A stretch of 64,000 nucleotides of DNA from NCBI GenBank assembly GCA_964458555.1, contig CAYWJH010000006.1, forward strand, positions 1-64,000, given 5' to 3'. The translations under genes and the position numbers were made by a program. The notes below the pieces were generated by a model. That model was not told the origin of the DNA and made no database searches. It saw nothing but the letters and a program-made list of their open reading frames with translations. This stretch comes from SLST01 sp964458555 (GTDB lineage Bacteria > Spirochaetota > Spirochaetia > DSM-27196 > SLST01). Every line of letters starts with the position of its first letter. The stretch's first letter is position 1. Below, piece by piece: positions 1 through 8,670 of this stretch.

Positions 1-564
1 CGCGCCGATGCGACGGCGACCCAACAGGGAAGCGATGCCTCTGTTGCGGTTTCCAGAGCAGGAGTCATCCCCTGGCATGTCAATCCGATGGGCCCCGGGG
101 CGTTCGACGAGATGAAAGCGGCCGCAGCCGCGGCCGGGAAACGTATCTGCACCGCTGCTGAGTGGACGGCTGCCTGCTCCGGGAACGACGACCTGACCTA
201 CGCATTCGGTAACGACTTCGACCCGCTGACCTGCAACTGCTGCGACAGCTTCTGCGCAGACCACTGCGCTGACGAGAGTATCGCGCCCGGGGATTGTGAA
301 ACCGGTGCGAATTGCGGCTACGATTACTGGTGCTTCCATGTGGTAGCGACCGGAGAGTTCGGTACGTGTTGCTCCACGGACGGCGCGTACGACCTGAACG
401 GCAACGTCTGGGAAGTCGTAAGCTCGTCGACGGATCCGCGGGGATACGAGATCCGCGGAGGGTCGTTCAATGATGTCGGCGCCGAAGCGAGGCTCGAGTG
501 CGACTACAACGCGACCTGGACGGACCTGTACGCCGGTTTTCGGTGCTGCAAGGATGCGGATTGA
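1..564 (+). CDS. Formylglycine-generating-enzyme/SUMF1-fold protein, C-terminal part (5' end outside window)
   Basis: The frame is open from base 1, so the start lies to the left; an internal ATG at 88 falls inside the conserved fold and is not the true start. Seen: a SRAGVIPW segment, a KRICTAAEW motif, a DLNGNVWEV motif and a terminal RGGSF...GFRC segment, all typical of the FGE-sulfatase (SUMF1/EgtB) fold. Twelve or more cysteines crowd the middle. The Cys pair of true sulfatase-activating enzymes in the RSYCYR region is not visible after RGGSF, so a binding or other modifying role is more likely than formylglycine generation. The family is certain, the function unknown. It may be secreted, but the N-terminus is missing. 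Confidence 0.82.
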   Translation, partial: RADATATQQGSDASVAVSRAGVIPWHVNPMGPGAFDEMKAAAAAAGKRICTAAEWTAACSGNDDLTYAFGNDFDPLTCNCCDSFCADHCADESIAPGDCETGANCGYDYWCFHVVATGEFGTCCSTDGAYDLNGNVWEVVSSSTDPRGYEIRGGSFNDVGAEARLECDYNATWTDLYAGFRCCKDAD

Positions 565-650
565 AGCACGCCTTCAGATGAGATGCGGCATGGGCGTGCC
601 TCGTGCTCGCGCCCGCCATGTCTATCGCGCCGCTGGGCACGTGCCCACCG

Positions 651-1793
651 TCATCCGCCTCCCGCACCCTTTGTCGCAAGCTCGTCGAACGCGTCGAGCA
701 TCGCCATGAAGTTGTCGTACTTCGTTCCGTAGGCGACGGTGTGGCTCGTTCCGAAGATGAAGCCCCCGCCGGGCGCGCAGTCGCGCACCGCCCGGGCGGC
801 GTCGGCCCGTACGTCCTCCGGCTCGCCGCTCACGAGATTCTCCACGGTGATGCCCCCCCAGAGCACGAGCTCGTCGCCGTAGAGCCGCTTGAGTCGGGCC
901 ATGTCCATGCCGCCGGAGATCTGGATTCCCTGGTACGCGTCGTAGCCGGCTTCCACGAACATGTCCATCAGCTTCCAGTTATTGCCGCACGCGTGCTTGA
1001 TAACCGAGTAGCCACGCCGCTTCACGTCGCGCACGCGCTGCACGATGGACGGCAGACAGACGTCGCGAAAGAGCTCGGGCGAGATGAGCGGACCCTGGTT
1101 GCTCGAGAAGTCGACGCCGAAGAAGACGCCGTCGTAGCCGGGCCGGAGGTTCCACTCGTCCTCCACCGCGCCCCATTCGGCGTGCCGGTCGATGAGCTCG
1201 CGCATCCGCTCGGTCTCGGTCAGGTAGGCGATGAGCGTGTCTTCGGTGAAGCCGCCCACCATGCCCGCCTCCCGTCCGGCCGGGCCGATGATGTAGCGGG
1301 TGTCGCCCAGTGCGTCCACCATCGCGTCCACGACCTCGAAGACCGACTCGTCCGGCCGCTCGGGCGGGTCCTCGGGCGTGAAGACCCCCGCGCCCGGGCG
1401 CGGATCGTGGACGAGGAGGATCTCGTTCGACTCCTCGGCCACGCGCCAGACGCGTCCGTCGCGCGCCTCCCACGTGGAGTCGTTCACCCGGCGCACCTCG
1501 TCGGGCTCGTAGTCCCGCGGCGGCGCGAGCCCGCTGCACGGCCCGCCCAGGCGGACGATGTCGAGGATGTCGAGCTTCCGGTGAAGCTCGATCCCGTCCT
1601 CCTTCCAGCTCTGGACGACCTCGTCGCGGCGACCCTCCCAGAGCGCGACCTGCGACTTGATCTTCGCGCGCCAGAAGGTTTCGTGCCCCAGGATCCGCTC
1701 GACCGTGTCGTAGTCGATGCCGGTGAAGCCGATGGGAACTCGGTCCACGGGCTCGCGATGCAGGGTCCGCGTGATACGCTGCTTGCCGGTCAT
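651..1793 (-). CDS. Uroporphyrinogen decarboxylase (URO-D)-family protein
   Basis: 380 residues from ATG 1793, the first Met preceding the conserved TGKQRITRTLHREPVDRVPIG opening. This N-terminus (R..L..EP.DR.P) and the later IKHACGNNW and LWGGI segments mark the URO-D/methyltransferase (MtaA/CmuA-like) TIM-barrel superfamily rather than haem-pathway HemE. Such paralogues in spirochaetes and Thermotogae often lie beside sugar or methyl-transfer genes and mostly have no proven substrate. No corrinoid protein gene is adjacent. It is transcribed divergently from the MscS-type channel gene. A second paralogue, interrupted by a gap, lies at 20518-21412. Family assignment is firm; function is inferred only at superfamily level. 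Confidence 0.85.
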   Translation of the reverse strand: MTGKQRITRTLHREPVDRVPIGFTGIDYDTVERILGHETFWRAKIKSQVALWEGRRDEVVQSWKEDGIELHRKLDILDIVRLGGPCSGLAPPRDYEPDEVRRVNDSTWEARDGRVWRVAEESNEILLVHDPRPGAGVFTPEDPPERPDESVFEVVDAMVDALGDTRYIIGPAGREAGMVGGFTEDTLIAYLTETERMRELIDRHAEWGAVEDEWNLRPGYDGVFFGVDFSSNQGPLISPELFRDVCLPSIVQRVRDVKRRGYSVIKHACGNNWKLMDMFVEAGYDAYQGIQISGGMDMARLKRLYGDELVLWGGITVENLVSGEPEDVRADAARAVRDCAPGGGFIFGTSHTVAYGTKYDNFMAMLDAFDELATKGAGGG

Positions 1794-1914
1794 ACATCCA
1801 TCATCGCCCAGCCGGCGCAGGAGCGCAAGGCAGCGCGCCAATGCGCAAGCTACCCGCGACGTGGGGTTCCCCGAGTGAACTCCCGGTCCTCCCGTACCGA
1901 TACGTGTAGTAACG

Positions 1915-3468
1915 ATGACGACGCTTTCCGAACTGTTCGCCGAGCTACGCTCGCTTCCCGCCCCGACGCTGATTATTCCGGGGGCGCTCTTCGTGGTGTA
2001 CTGGATTCTCACGCGCGTCCTGCGCAGGCGGGTGGACGCGGCGTGGACGACCTCGAGCGTCCTCCTGCTCGACGCTGTGGTCGTGCCGAGCTTCCTCCTG
2101 ACCGTCGTCAGCGGGGTCACCGCTTTGGGCGCGGGACAGTTCCAGGCGGTTTCGCAGGCGATCTGGGCCTTGCTCGCCCTTTCGATCGCGTGGCTCGTCT
2201 CGCGTATTCTGCGCCGATTCGTCTGGGAACGCCGCTTCAAGCGGCACTACGGGACCGAGGCGCCGCGGATCCTGCAGCACCTCGTGACGGTTCTGCTCTA
2301 CCTCGTAGCGAGCGGCGTCATCCTCGTCGTGATCCTCGGGCGCTCGGCGAGCGGCGTCCTCGTCTCCACGAGCGTGATCGTCGGTGTGCTCGGCCTGGCG
2401 CTGCAGAACGTCCTTGCCGACCTCTTCTCCGGCATCACCATCGCACTGGAACGACCGTTCGGCGTCGGAGACTGGATCTCCATGCCCGACGGCACGCTGG
2501 GCAGGGTGACCGACATCTCGTGGCAGGCGACCCATGTCAGATCGCTCAACGCGAGCAAGCTGGTCATCCCGAACGGCTACGCCCTGCGGAACGTGGTGCA
2601 CAACTACTCGCAGCCGACCGCCCAGTACGCGGAGTGGCTCGAGATCTCCGTCGACCGCAGCTATGAGCCATCTACCGTACGGCGTCTGCTGCTCGAGGCC
2701 GCGCTCACCTGCGAGTCGATTCTCAAGAACCCCACACCGGTCGTGAACGTCTCCGACGCGTCGAGCAACCCGATTCGCTACACGGTCTACGTCCACTTCC
2801 GGGATTTCATGGCTCGCTACGCGGGAAAGAACGACCTCTTCATGAGCATTCAGACCTTTCTTACCCGAGCCGGCGTCGCCACCGCGGCGCCCAGGTACGA
2901 GATCTCTACCGAACCGGCCCCGGAGCGGACGCTGCAGATGCCGACCCTGCGCGAAGAGCTCGAGAGCGCGGCCATCTTCCAGATGCTTTCGGAGGAGGAG
3001 ATCGATGTCCTCGCCTCCCACTCGACGTACCATACCTACTATCCCGACGACGTCATCATGCGGCAGGGCGAAGAGGACTCGTCGGTCCTGATCATCACGT
3101 CCGGGGTCGTTCAGGTCTCCAAGTCCGACGATCGCGGGAACCGGATCGATGTCGCTCGCCTCGGTTCCGGCGACATCGTCGGTGAGATGTCACTGTTAAC
3201 CGGTGAACGCCGATCGGCAACGATCACCGCGCTCGTCCAGGTCTCGCTCATCCAGGTGACGAAGGACGGTCTCCAGCCGCTCCTCGAGCAGAACCCCGCC
3301 CTGAGCGAAGCCTTCGCCGAGGTGATGCTCGCGCGGCAGCTGCATTCCAAGCAGTTCATCGAGTCGATGAAGAAGAGCCACAAGGCGGCCTCCGACTTCG
3401 TGGGCGACTACCTCGAGGCCTTCGTCCGCCGGATTCAACGCTTTTTCCGGATCCAGCCGGGGCGGTGA
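1915..3468 (+). CDS. MscS-type mechanosensitive/cyclic nucleotide-gated channel with C-terminal cNMP-binding domain
   Basis: 517 residues. There are about four hydrophobic segments in residues 18-185. The pore-lining TM3 and MscS beta domain follow (LGLALQNVLADLFSGI, then ALERPFGVGDWI and VIPNGYALRNVVHNYS). A cyclic-nucleotide-binding/CRP-type domain occupies roughly residues 335-450 (MRQGEEDSSVLIITSGVVQV, GSGDIVGEMSLLTGERRSATI). This architecture matches bacterial bCNG channels of the MscS superfamily, in which cNMP binding and membrane tension may both influence gating. It probably releases solutes on hypo-osmotic shock at the inner membrane. A class III cyclase-like protein is encoded at 24143. 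No clear Shine-Dalgarno sequence precedes the ATG. Confidence 0.93.
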   Translation: MTTLSELFAELRSLPAPTLIIPGALFVVYWILTRVLRRRVDAAWTTSSVLLLDAVVVPSFLLTVVSGVTALGAGQFQAVSQAIWALLALSIAWLVSRILRRFVWERRFKRHYGTEAPRILQHLVTVLLYLVASGVILVVILGRSASGVLVSTSVIVGVLGLALQNVLADLFSGITIALERPFGVGDWISMPDGTLGRVTDISWQATHVRSLNASKLVIPNGYALRNVVHNYSQPTAQYAEWLEISVDRSYEPSTVRRLLLEAALTCESILKNPTPVVNVSDASSNPIRYTVYVHFRDFMARYAGKNDLFMSIQTFLTRAGVATAAPRYEISTEPAPERTLQMPTLREELESAAIFQMLSEEEIDVLASHSTYHTYYPDDVIMRQGEEDSSVLIITSGVVQVSKSDDRGNRIDVARLGSGDIVGEMSLLTGERRSATITALVQVSLIQVTKDGLQPLLEQNPALSEAFAEVMLARQLHSKQFIESMKKSHKAASDFVGDYLEAFVRRIQRFFRIQPGR

Positions 3469-3585
3469 GGGGTTCAACCGGAGCACGCCTCAAGCGAGTA
3501 CCCGTAAGGCTTGGACTCGTTGTACTTGTGAAAGGCGCAGGCCTGTATCCTGGTGAGTTGCTGTGGGTTGGAGTGACCGGCCCTC

Positions 3586-3602
3586 CGGATGCGAACCATC
3601 CG
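3586..3602. other. Short hairpin between convergent genes
   Basis: CGGATG and CATCCG form a 6-bp stem with a CGAAC loop in the 144-bp gap between the convergent channel gene and the HD gene. There is no T-tract, so a terminator role is only a guess. Nothing else is recognisable in this gap. Confidence 0.25.
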
Positions 3603-3612
3603 TCGGCCGCCC

Positions 3613-4110
3613 TCAACGATCCTGCAGGTAGAGCTCGGTTGCGCGACGTCGCCCGGCGGCGGTCACGAAGTTCTCCTCGACGATCTGGCCAAGGTCCGAG
3701 CGCTCGGTCATCCCCTGCTCGTCGATGTTGACCAGGAGATCGGCCTCCCAGACGATCTGGAAGTCCACGCGGTCGATCGCCGCGCGCGTATGGTGCGAGC
3801 CGACGATGAAGGCGACGCGGTCGACGACTTCCTCGGGCTCCTCGAGCCCGCGAAGGATCTCCTGTGCCACGGGCGCGCCTTCGCGCTCCTGGTACGGCGC
3901 GGCGGAGGAGCCGAACTTCTCGAGCGCCGGCTTGATGCCCACGTCGTGATAGAGCGCGGCGAGGAAGACGATCCGGCGAACCTCTGCCTCTATGCCTTCC
4001 TCGTCCGCGATGGCCTCGGCGTGGCCGAGAACCTTCAGCGAATGGTCGATGTGGCGTTCGTCGGATCCGAAGTGCGCGCGAAGCGCGTCGATGTACAGCT
4101 CTCGGTTCAC
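3613..4110 (-). CDS. HD-domain metal-dependent phosphohydrolase
   Basis: 165 residues from GTG 4110, chosen because AGGAGAG lies just upstream of it and because the earlier frame has no family-like sequence. The HD ligands are all present: His in HIDHSLKVLGHAEAI, the His-Asp pair in ALYHDVG, His-His in GSHHT and the distal Asp in EADLLVNID. HD proteins of this size hydrolyse phosphomonoesters or phosphodiesters of nucleotides; the substrate cannot be read from sequence. The start lies 32 nt after the stop of the HepT-like gene on the same strand, so it probably forms an operon with the nucleotidyltransferase/HepT-like pair. Regulation is unknown. Confidence 0.83.
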   Translation of the reverse strand: MNRELYIDALRAHFGSDERHIDHSLKVLGHAEAIADEEGIEAEVRRIVFLAALYHDVGIKPALEKFGSSAAPYQEREGAPVAQEILRGLEEPEEVVDRVAFIVGSHHTRAAIDRVDFQIVWEADLLVNIDEQGMTERSDLGQIVEENFVTAAGRRRATELYLQDR

Positions 4111-4142
4111 GGTCTCTCCTCGGTGGTCGCGGCGGGGTGGTG

Positions 4143-4619
4143 TTATCGAGCTCCACCACCGGTGAGCCACGCCAGAAAGACGCGTATCTCGGTCACGAAC
4201 CACTCGAGCACACCCGGCATCTTCTTCTGGAGCGACCCGAGCCGATCGGCCTGCAGCACGAAGCCGTAAACGTTGCGGAACACGTGGCGGAAGCGAAGGA
4301 ACTCGCCGAGCTCCTCGGCAAGCGCCGTCGAGATGACCGCCGGCCGCACGTCGGGGATCGCGATCGCCATATCCTGGACGAGCTGACGGTGCCACTGATC
4401 TCCGCGCGGTACCCCGCCGTTGATCTCCTCCGCCAGACGCACGAAGACGCGTTCCACGCCGGTGTAGAAGTCGTGCAGGATCGAGCCGCGGGCGCGGAGC
4501 GCGAAGGTGTCGTCGCCTGCGGGGGCGGACGCGAGCTCGCTTCGAAGCCGGTTGATACTCTCGATCTCGAGCTCGATCTCCCTCGCTACGCGCCGCGCGA
4601 GCACCTCGTCCGGTCTCAC
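4143..4619 (-). CDS. HepT-like (HEPN-fold) protein, partner of adjacent nucleotidyltransferase
   Basis: 158 residues. It is all-helical in appearance, with the conserved C-terminal RFRHVFRNVYG motif of the HepT-like ribonuclease-toxin family and an earlier ILHDFYTGVERVF helix. The start overlaps the stop of the upstream nucleotidyltransferase by 4 nt (4616-4619), the usual arrangement of MNT/HEPN toxin-antitoxin pairs. In the family the HEPN partner is an RNase and the NTase neutralises it, often by AMPylation. It is distinct in sequence from the HepT at 8671, so the two loci are not recent duplicates. Toxicity here is inferred. Confidence 0.8.
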   Translation of the reverse strand: MRPDEVLARRVAREIELEIESINRLRSELASAPAGDDTFALRARGSILHDFYTGVERVFVRLAEEINGGVPRGDQWHRQLVQDMAIAIPDVRPAVISTALAEELGEFLRFRHVFRNVYGFVLQADRLGSLQKKMPGVLEWFVTEIRVFLAWLTGGGAR

Positions 4620-4951
4620 AGCTCCACCCCCTTCTCGGCGACGATCCGTCGCAGGTAGTCGTGCGCGTCCTCGAGCGGGATCACGTCGAGCTCGAAGTCG
4701 GTCATAAACATCGCCTTGCCCGTCGCCTCGAAGAAGCGGTCGGGCGGTATCGCTTCCACGGCCAGGTCGATGTCGGATGTCGCGCGGAAGGGCTTGTCGG
4801 GGTCGAAGAGCGAGCCGATACCGAAGACCCGAGCGCCGTACTCCTCCCGGAAGAACCGGGCGATCGCGCTGGCATCGGCCAGCGCCCGACCGCGGTCGCC
4901 GGGCGCGAAGTGAGTTCGACGGAGATGGGCGAGCAGGACGCTCCGGTCCAT
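4616..4951 (-). CDS. MNT-type nucleotidyltransferase (antitoxin-like)
   Basis: 111 residues from ATG 4951 (MDRSVLLAHLRR). The upstream in-frame extension is not used because a TATACT -10-like box (4958-4963) lies only 6 nt before this ATG. The pol-beta-type NTase motif is present: FGIGSLFDP...SDIDLAVE, with the third acidic residue probably in FELDVIPLE. The family transfers nucleotides (typically AMP) to a partner HEPN protein. It is the first gene of a likely three-gene operon with the HepT-like and HD genes. The -10 position predicts a leaderless mRNA. Confidence 0.82.
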   Translation of the reverse strand: MDRSVLLAHLRRTHFAPGDRGRALADASAIARFFREEYGARVFGIGSLFDPDKPFRATSDIDLAVEAIPPDRFFEATGKAMFMTDFELDVIPLEDAHDYLRRIVAEKGVEL

Positions 4952-5339
4952 ATCATTAGTATAGCAGCTCGCGCCCTTCCTCGCCTCGCCCCGGACGAGT
5001 ACGATCTGCAACAGCATCCCCGCGCGCCGCGAGACTACCCGGTGAGGCATCATGGTTCCAGGTTTCGATCCGAACGTGAAGATCGCGCTGATCGAGCAGT
5101 TTCGCGATCGCGCGGAAGAAGGCGCGGGCCGATTTCGGCATCACGCTCGCCGGTGTCGTGAGAACCCGCTTCGACGGGCAGCCGGGTGCCGAGTAGTTCA
5201 AGCGGCTCCTGATGGAGGACCTGCACCTCGCCGAAGGCGACCGCGCGACCAACCCTGCTGCGGTGTAGGCAGAATCCCTACACGAACATGCAGCAATTCC
5301 CGACACCACGACCGGTCGCGTTTCAGTATGCTGTGTCCC
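4952..5339. other. Intergenic stretch holding a possible decayed plus-strand gene
   Basis: 388 bp without an intact gene. On the plus strand, about 5090-5267, codons have strong G/C third positions and read as a plausible protein tail (ITLAGVVRTRFDG, then a TAG, then FKRLLMEDLHLAEGD and a TAG). A frame change near 5120 is needed to join it to the preceding IALIEQFRDRAEE. I could not identify the family. It looks like a remnant rather than a live gene. The -10-like TATACT for the minus-strand nucleotidyltransferase lies at 4958-4963. Confidence 0.35.
4958..4963 (-). promoter_or_regulatory. -10-like TATACT positioned for a leaderless mRNA
   Basis: TATACT ends 6 nt before ATG 4951 on the minus strand, so initiation about 7 nt downstream would fall on the A of the start codon. 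No convincing -35 was seen and there is no room for a ribosome binding site. Confidence 0.4.
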
Positions 5340-8300
5340 ATGGCGCGGAATCGATCAGGGGGCCGTAACGAAGGCCCCAGCACGCTCCTGCTTGTCGAGG
5401 ACGAGGCGCTCATCGCGCTGGCACAGAAGAAAACCCTGACCGACTACGGCTACGAGGTCGTTACCGCTCACTCCGGCGAAGCGGCGGTGGAGATCGCGAC
5501 GAGCGACGACACGGTCGACCTCGTCCTCATGGACATCGACCTGGGGCGCGGGATGGACGGCACCGAGGCGGCGGAGCGAATTCTCGCCACCCGGGAGGTG
5601 CCCATCGTCTTCCTCACCGGGCATGCAGAGAGAGAGATGGTGGAGAAGGTGAAGGGGATTACCCGCTACGGGTACGTGCTCAAGTCAGCCGGCGAATTTG
5701 TCCTGATGGAGTCGGTCGCGATGGCGTTCGAGCTCTCGGATGCTCACCGGCAGCTCTCGCGCTCGCGGGACCACTACGAGTCGGTGGTCAGATTGTCCGG
5801 AGAGATCGTGGCGCAGCACGATGCCGAGGGGCGCTGGGAGTTCGTCAACCGGGCCGCGGGCGACTTCTGGGGCGTGCCGCGCGACGAGCTCCTGACCCGG
5901 GACTTCCGGTCGTTGATCCACCCCGACGACGTTCAGGAGGCCAGGGCCGCGCTCGCCCGGATGAAGGACGAGCGAGCGCCGGTGTGGGGGCTGGTCAATC
6001 GGCAGAAGACGCCCGGCGGATGGCGGACGGTGGAGTGGAACAGCGCGCCGATCCTCGACGAGTCGGGGACCTTCGTCGGCCATCAGGCGACCGGTCGGGA
6101 CGTGACCGAGCGCGAAGCTGCGGTGCGAGACCTCGAGCTGAAGGAGCTCGCGCTCGAGAGCGTGGACAACGGAATTATCTTCGCCGATCTGGACGGGCGC
6201 ATCACCTACGCGAACAGCGCGGCGCTGGAGATGTGGGGCTATACCGATCCGCGTCCGGTGCTCGGGCGGCCGGTCAGGGAGTTCGTCGCCGACCCGTCGA
6301 AGGTCGATCGGTTGATGGACGAGCTGCGGCAGACCGGCCGAACCCGCGGCGCGTTCACCGGTGTACGGGCAGATGGAACCGCCTTCGACGTCGAGCTCGT
6401 CGAGGGGCACGTGATCTCCGGGGGACGCCTGCCGACGCGCGTCATGGGCTCGGTTCGCGTCGCCACGGGACGGACGCGCGCTGATCTGCTCGTGAGGACC
6501 TACCGCGAGAGCCTGGACCACGCCCACGAGATGATCGCCGCCGTGGACGCGGATCAGCGCTACACGTTCGCGAACGCGAGCTACCTCGAGTACTACGGCC
6601 TCGCCGAAGCCGATGTCGTGGGCAGGCACGTGAGCGAGGTCGTGGGCGGTGAGGCGTACGAGCGCGTCGTCCGCGACAGGGTGGCCGAATGCCTGCGCGG
6701 CGACGAGGTCGAGTTCGAGTACGAACGCGAGTTTCCCGGTCGTGGCGCCCGGACGCTGTACGTCTCCTATACGCCCATCCGTGACGGCGAACGCGTGATC
6801 GGGGTCTCCGGCGTGTTCGAGGACGTGACCGAAGCCCGGCGGACGCGGGACGAGCTGGGCAGTCAGCTCGTCCGCTCGCGGTGTTTGGAGGACATCGCGC
6901 GCGAGACGCTCAGGGGAGCCTCGGTCGACGAGCTGCTCTCGCGCGTCGTCCGTCGTCTGCGCGAGCAGTACCCCGACCTCCGCGTCGCCTACTCGACGCT
7001 GGACGCCGAGAACCGGCTGACCGGCTCCCACGCCGAGCAGCCGAACGCGATGCCCGACATCACCGGCATCGTCGCCGCTCTGAAGCGCGCTCCCGAATAC
7101 CTGCGCGCGTTGCGCGCCACCGGGCCGGTCGTCGTAGAGGACGTCGGGAGCGACGAGCGGCTGAGTCCGGTCACCGACGCGCTCGAGGCCGGAGGAACCC
7201 GCGCGCTCCTCGAAGTTCCGCTCGTGCACGCCGAGGGAGTCATCGGCCTGCTCTGTCTCGATTCTCCGGTTCCCAGGTCGTGGACCGCTGACGAGGTCGC
7301 GACGCTCGAAGAGGTCGCGCACTACCTCACGCTCGCCCTCAAGGCCCGGGACGCTCAAGCCGAGCTCGAACGCCAACGGTGGCGTCTGGAGAACATCATC
7401 CGCGGAACCAACGCGGGCACGTGGGAGTGGAACGTGCGCACCGGCGAGACCGTCTTCAACGAGACGTGGGCGCGCCTGGCCGGCTATACGCTCGAAGAGC
7501 TCGAGCCGGTCTCCATCGAGACCTGGCTCGCGCTCGTGCACCCGGAGGACGCGGCCGTATCTGAGGCCGCGCTCGAGCGCCATTTTCGCGGTGAGGCCGA
7601 CTACTACGACGTCGAGGTGCGGATACGCCATAAGGACGGCTCGTGGATGTGGGTGCACGATCGGGGCAGGGTCACGACCTGGACCGCAGACGGCGCACCG
7701 GAGTGGATGTTCGGCACGCACTCGGACATCACCCCGCGCAAGCGCGCGGCCGAGCGCGTACAAGGCCTGCTGCACGAGAAGGAGATGCTCCTGAGCGAGG
7801 TTCATCATCGCGTCAAGAACAACATGAGCACGTTGCAGGCGCTGTTGGCCATGCAGGCCTCCGAGGCGACGAATCCGGATACCGTTGAGGCGCTCGAGGA
7901 CGCGAAGGCGCGCGTGCAGAGCATGGCGGTCCTCTACGAAAAGTTGCACGCAACCGGTGGTACGACCGCGATGCCGGTGAAGACGTACCTCGATCCGCTG
8001 GTCGAAAGCGTGTTGACGCTCTTTCCTGCCGGTTCCCGGGTTCGGGCGGACACGGAGATCGACGATACCGAGCTCGACACGAAGACGCTGTCGGTCATCG
8101 GTACGATCGTCAACGAGCTGCTCACCAACGCGCTCAAGCACGCCTACCCGGACTCGGCGGCCGGCACGATCACCGTACGCGCGCGCCGGATCGGCGACGC
8201 CTTCGTGATCGAGGTCGCCGACGACGGGGTGGGGATGCCCGAGGCGCAGGACGCGAGCGCCGGCGCCGGCAGCGGTCTGAACCTCGTGAGGCTTCTGGTA

Positions 8301-8372
8301 GAGCAGCTGAACGGGACGCTGCGCGTCGAGTCCGCCGGTGGAACCCGGTTCACGCTCGAGCTCTTCCCGTAG
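5340..8372 (+). CDS. Hybrid sensor: receiver, four PAS, GAF, HisKA_2 histidine kinase
   Basis: 1010 residues from ATG 5340 (an ATG at 5328 is also in frame). The order is: a receiver domain at about 15-130 with phosphoacceptor Asp65 (LMDIDLG), switch Thr in FLTGH and conserved Lys in YVLKSAGEF; PAS at about 145-260, 265-380 and 385-505; GAF at about 520-670; PAS at about 680-805 (GTWEWNVRTGE...GSWMWVHDRG); HisKA_2 with His822/823 in EVHHRVKNN; and a HATPase with NELLTNALKHAY and DDGVGM. There are no transmembrane segments, so it is a cytoplasmic sensor. The receiver at the N-terminus suggests it is itself fed by another kinase. No output regulator is adjacent. It is flanked by two NTase/HEPN loci. 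Confidence 0.93.
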   Translation: MARNRSGGRNEGPSTLLLVEDEALIALAQKKTLTDYGYEVVTAHSGEAAVEIATSDDTVDLVLMDIDLGRGMDGTEAAERILATREVPIVFLTGHAEREMVEKVKGITRYGYVLKSAGEFVLMESVAMAFELSDAHRQLSRSRDHYESVVRLSGEIVAQHDAEGRWEFVNRAAGDFWGVPRDELLTRDFRSLIHPDDVQEARAALARMKDERAPVWGLVNRQKTPGGWRTVEWNSAPILDESGTFVGHQATGRDVTEREAAVRDLELKELALESVDNGIIFADLDGRITYANSAALEMWGYTDPRPVLGRPVREFVADPSKVDRLMDELRQTGRTRGAFTGVRADGTAFDVELVEGHVISGGRLPTRVMGSVRVATGRTRADLLVRTYRESLDHAHEMIAAVDADQRYTFANASYLEYYGLAEADVVGRHVSEVVGGEAYERVVRDRVAECLRGDEVEFEYEREFPGRGARTLYVSYTPIRDGERVIGVSGVFEDVTEARRTRDELGSQLVRSRCLEDIARETLRGASVDELLSRVVRRLREQYPDLRVAYSTLDAENRLTGSHAEQPNAMPDITGIVAALKRAPEYLRALRATGPVVVEDVGSDERLSPVTDALEAGGTRALLEVPLVHAEGVIGLLCLDSPVPRSWTADEVATLEEVAHYLTLALKARDAQAELERQRWRLENIIRGTNAGTWEWNVRTGETVFNETWARLAGYTLEELEPVSIETWLALVHPEDAAVSEAALERHFRGEADYYDVEVRIRHKDGSWMWVHDRGRVTTWTADGAPEWMFGTHSDITPRKRAAERVQGLLHEKEMLLSEVHHRVKNNMSTLQALLAMQASEATNPDTVEALEDAKARVQSMAVLYEKLHATGGTTAMPVKTYLDPLVESVLTLFPAGSRVRADTEIDDTELDTKTLSVIGTIVNELLTNALKHAYPDSAAGTITVRARRIGDAFVIEVADDGVGMPEAQDASAGAGSGLNLVRLLVEQLNGTLRVESAGGTRFTLELFP

Positions 8373-8470
8373 GCGGGAGCCGTGGTCGAGCGCAAGCGCT
8401 CGTTCGGGCACGGCGTTCCGCGCGTGATCTCGCCACACGACTCGGCGAGGCGCTCTATAAGAAGCGCTGA

Positions 8471-8600
8471 CGCGACGACTCGGACGACGAGTTCCTCTAC
8501 GCCGCGCTCGGTTACACGCTGCACAACCTGTACAACGCGGTCGATTTGCCCTTCGCGCGCAGACTCGATTCGTACCGGCGAAGGTCTGCTTTGCCAACGA
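8471..8600 (+). pseudogene. Fragment of a HepT-like gene
   Basis: Codons from 8483 read DDEFLYAALGYTLHNLYNAV, the hallmark central helix of HepT-like proteins, but an in-frame TGA (8468-8470) precedes it and the similarity ends after about 25 residues. The rest of the 298-bp interval (8373-8670) holds nothing recognisable. It lies in opposite orientation to the intact HepT gene immediately downstream, and is best read as the remnant of a third NTase/HEPN locus. Confidence 0.55.
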
Positions 8601-8670
8601 GGCCGCCGATGTCTTGAGCTCCTCCGGGCCGGTGGCTGCTGTGGTTGCCGTCGTCCCGGCAGACAGCTGA

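Noticed and set aside
651..1793. HemE (haem biosynthesis) for the URO-D-family gene
   Set aside because: The sequence belongs to the divergent methyltransferase-like URO-D group and no haem genes are nearby.
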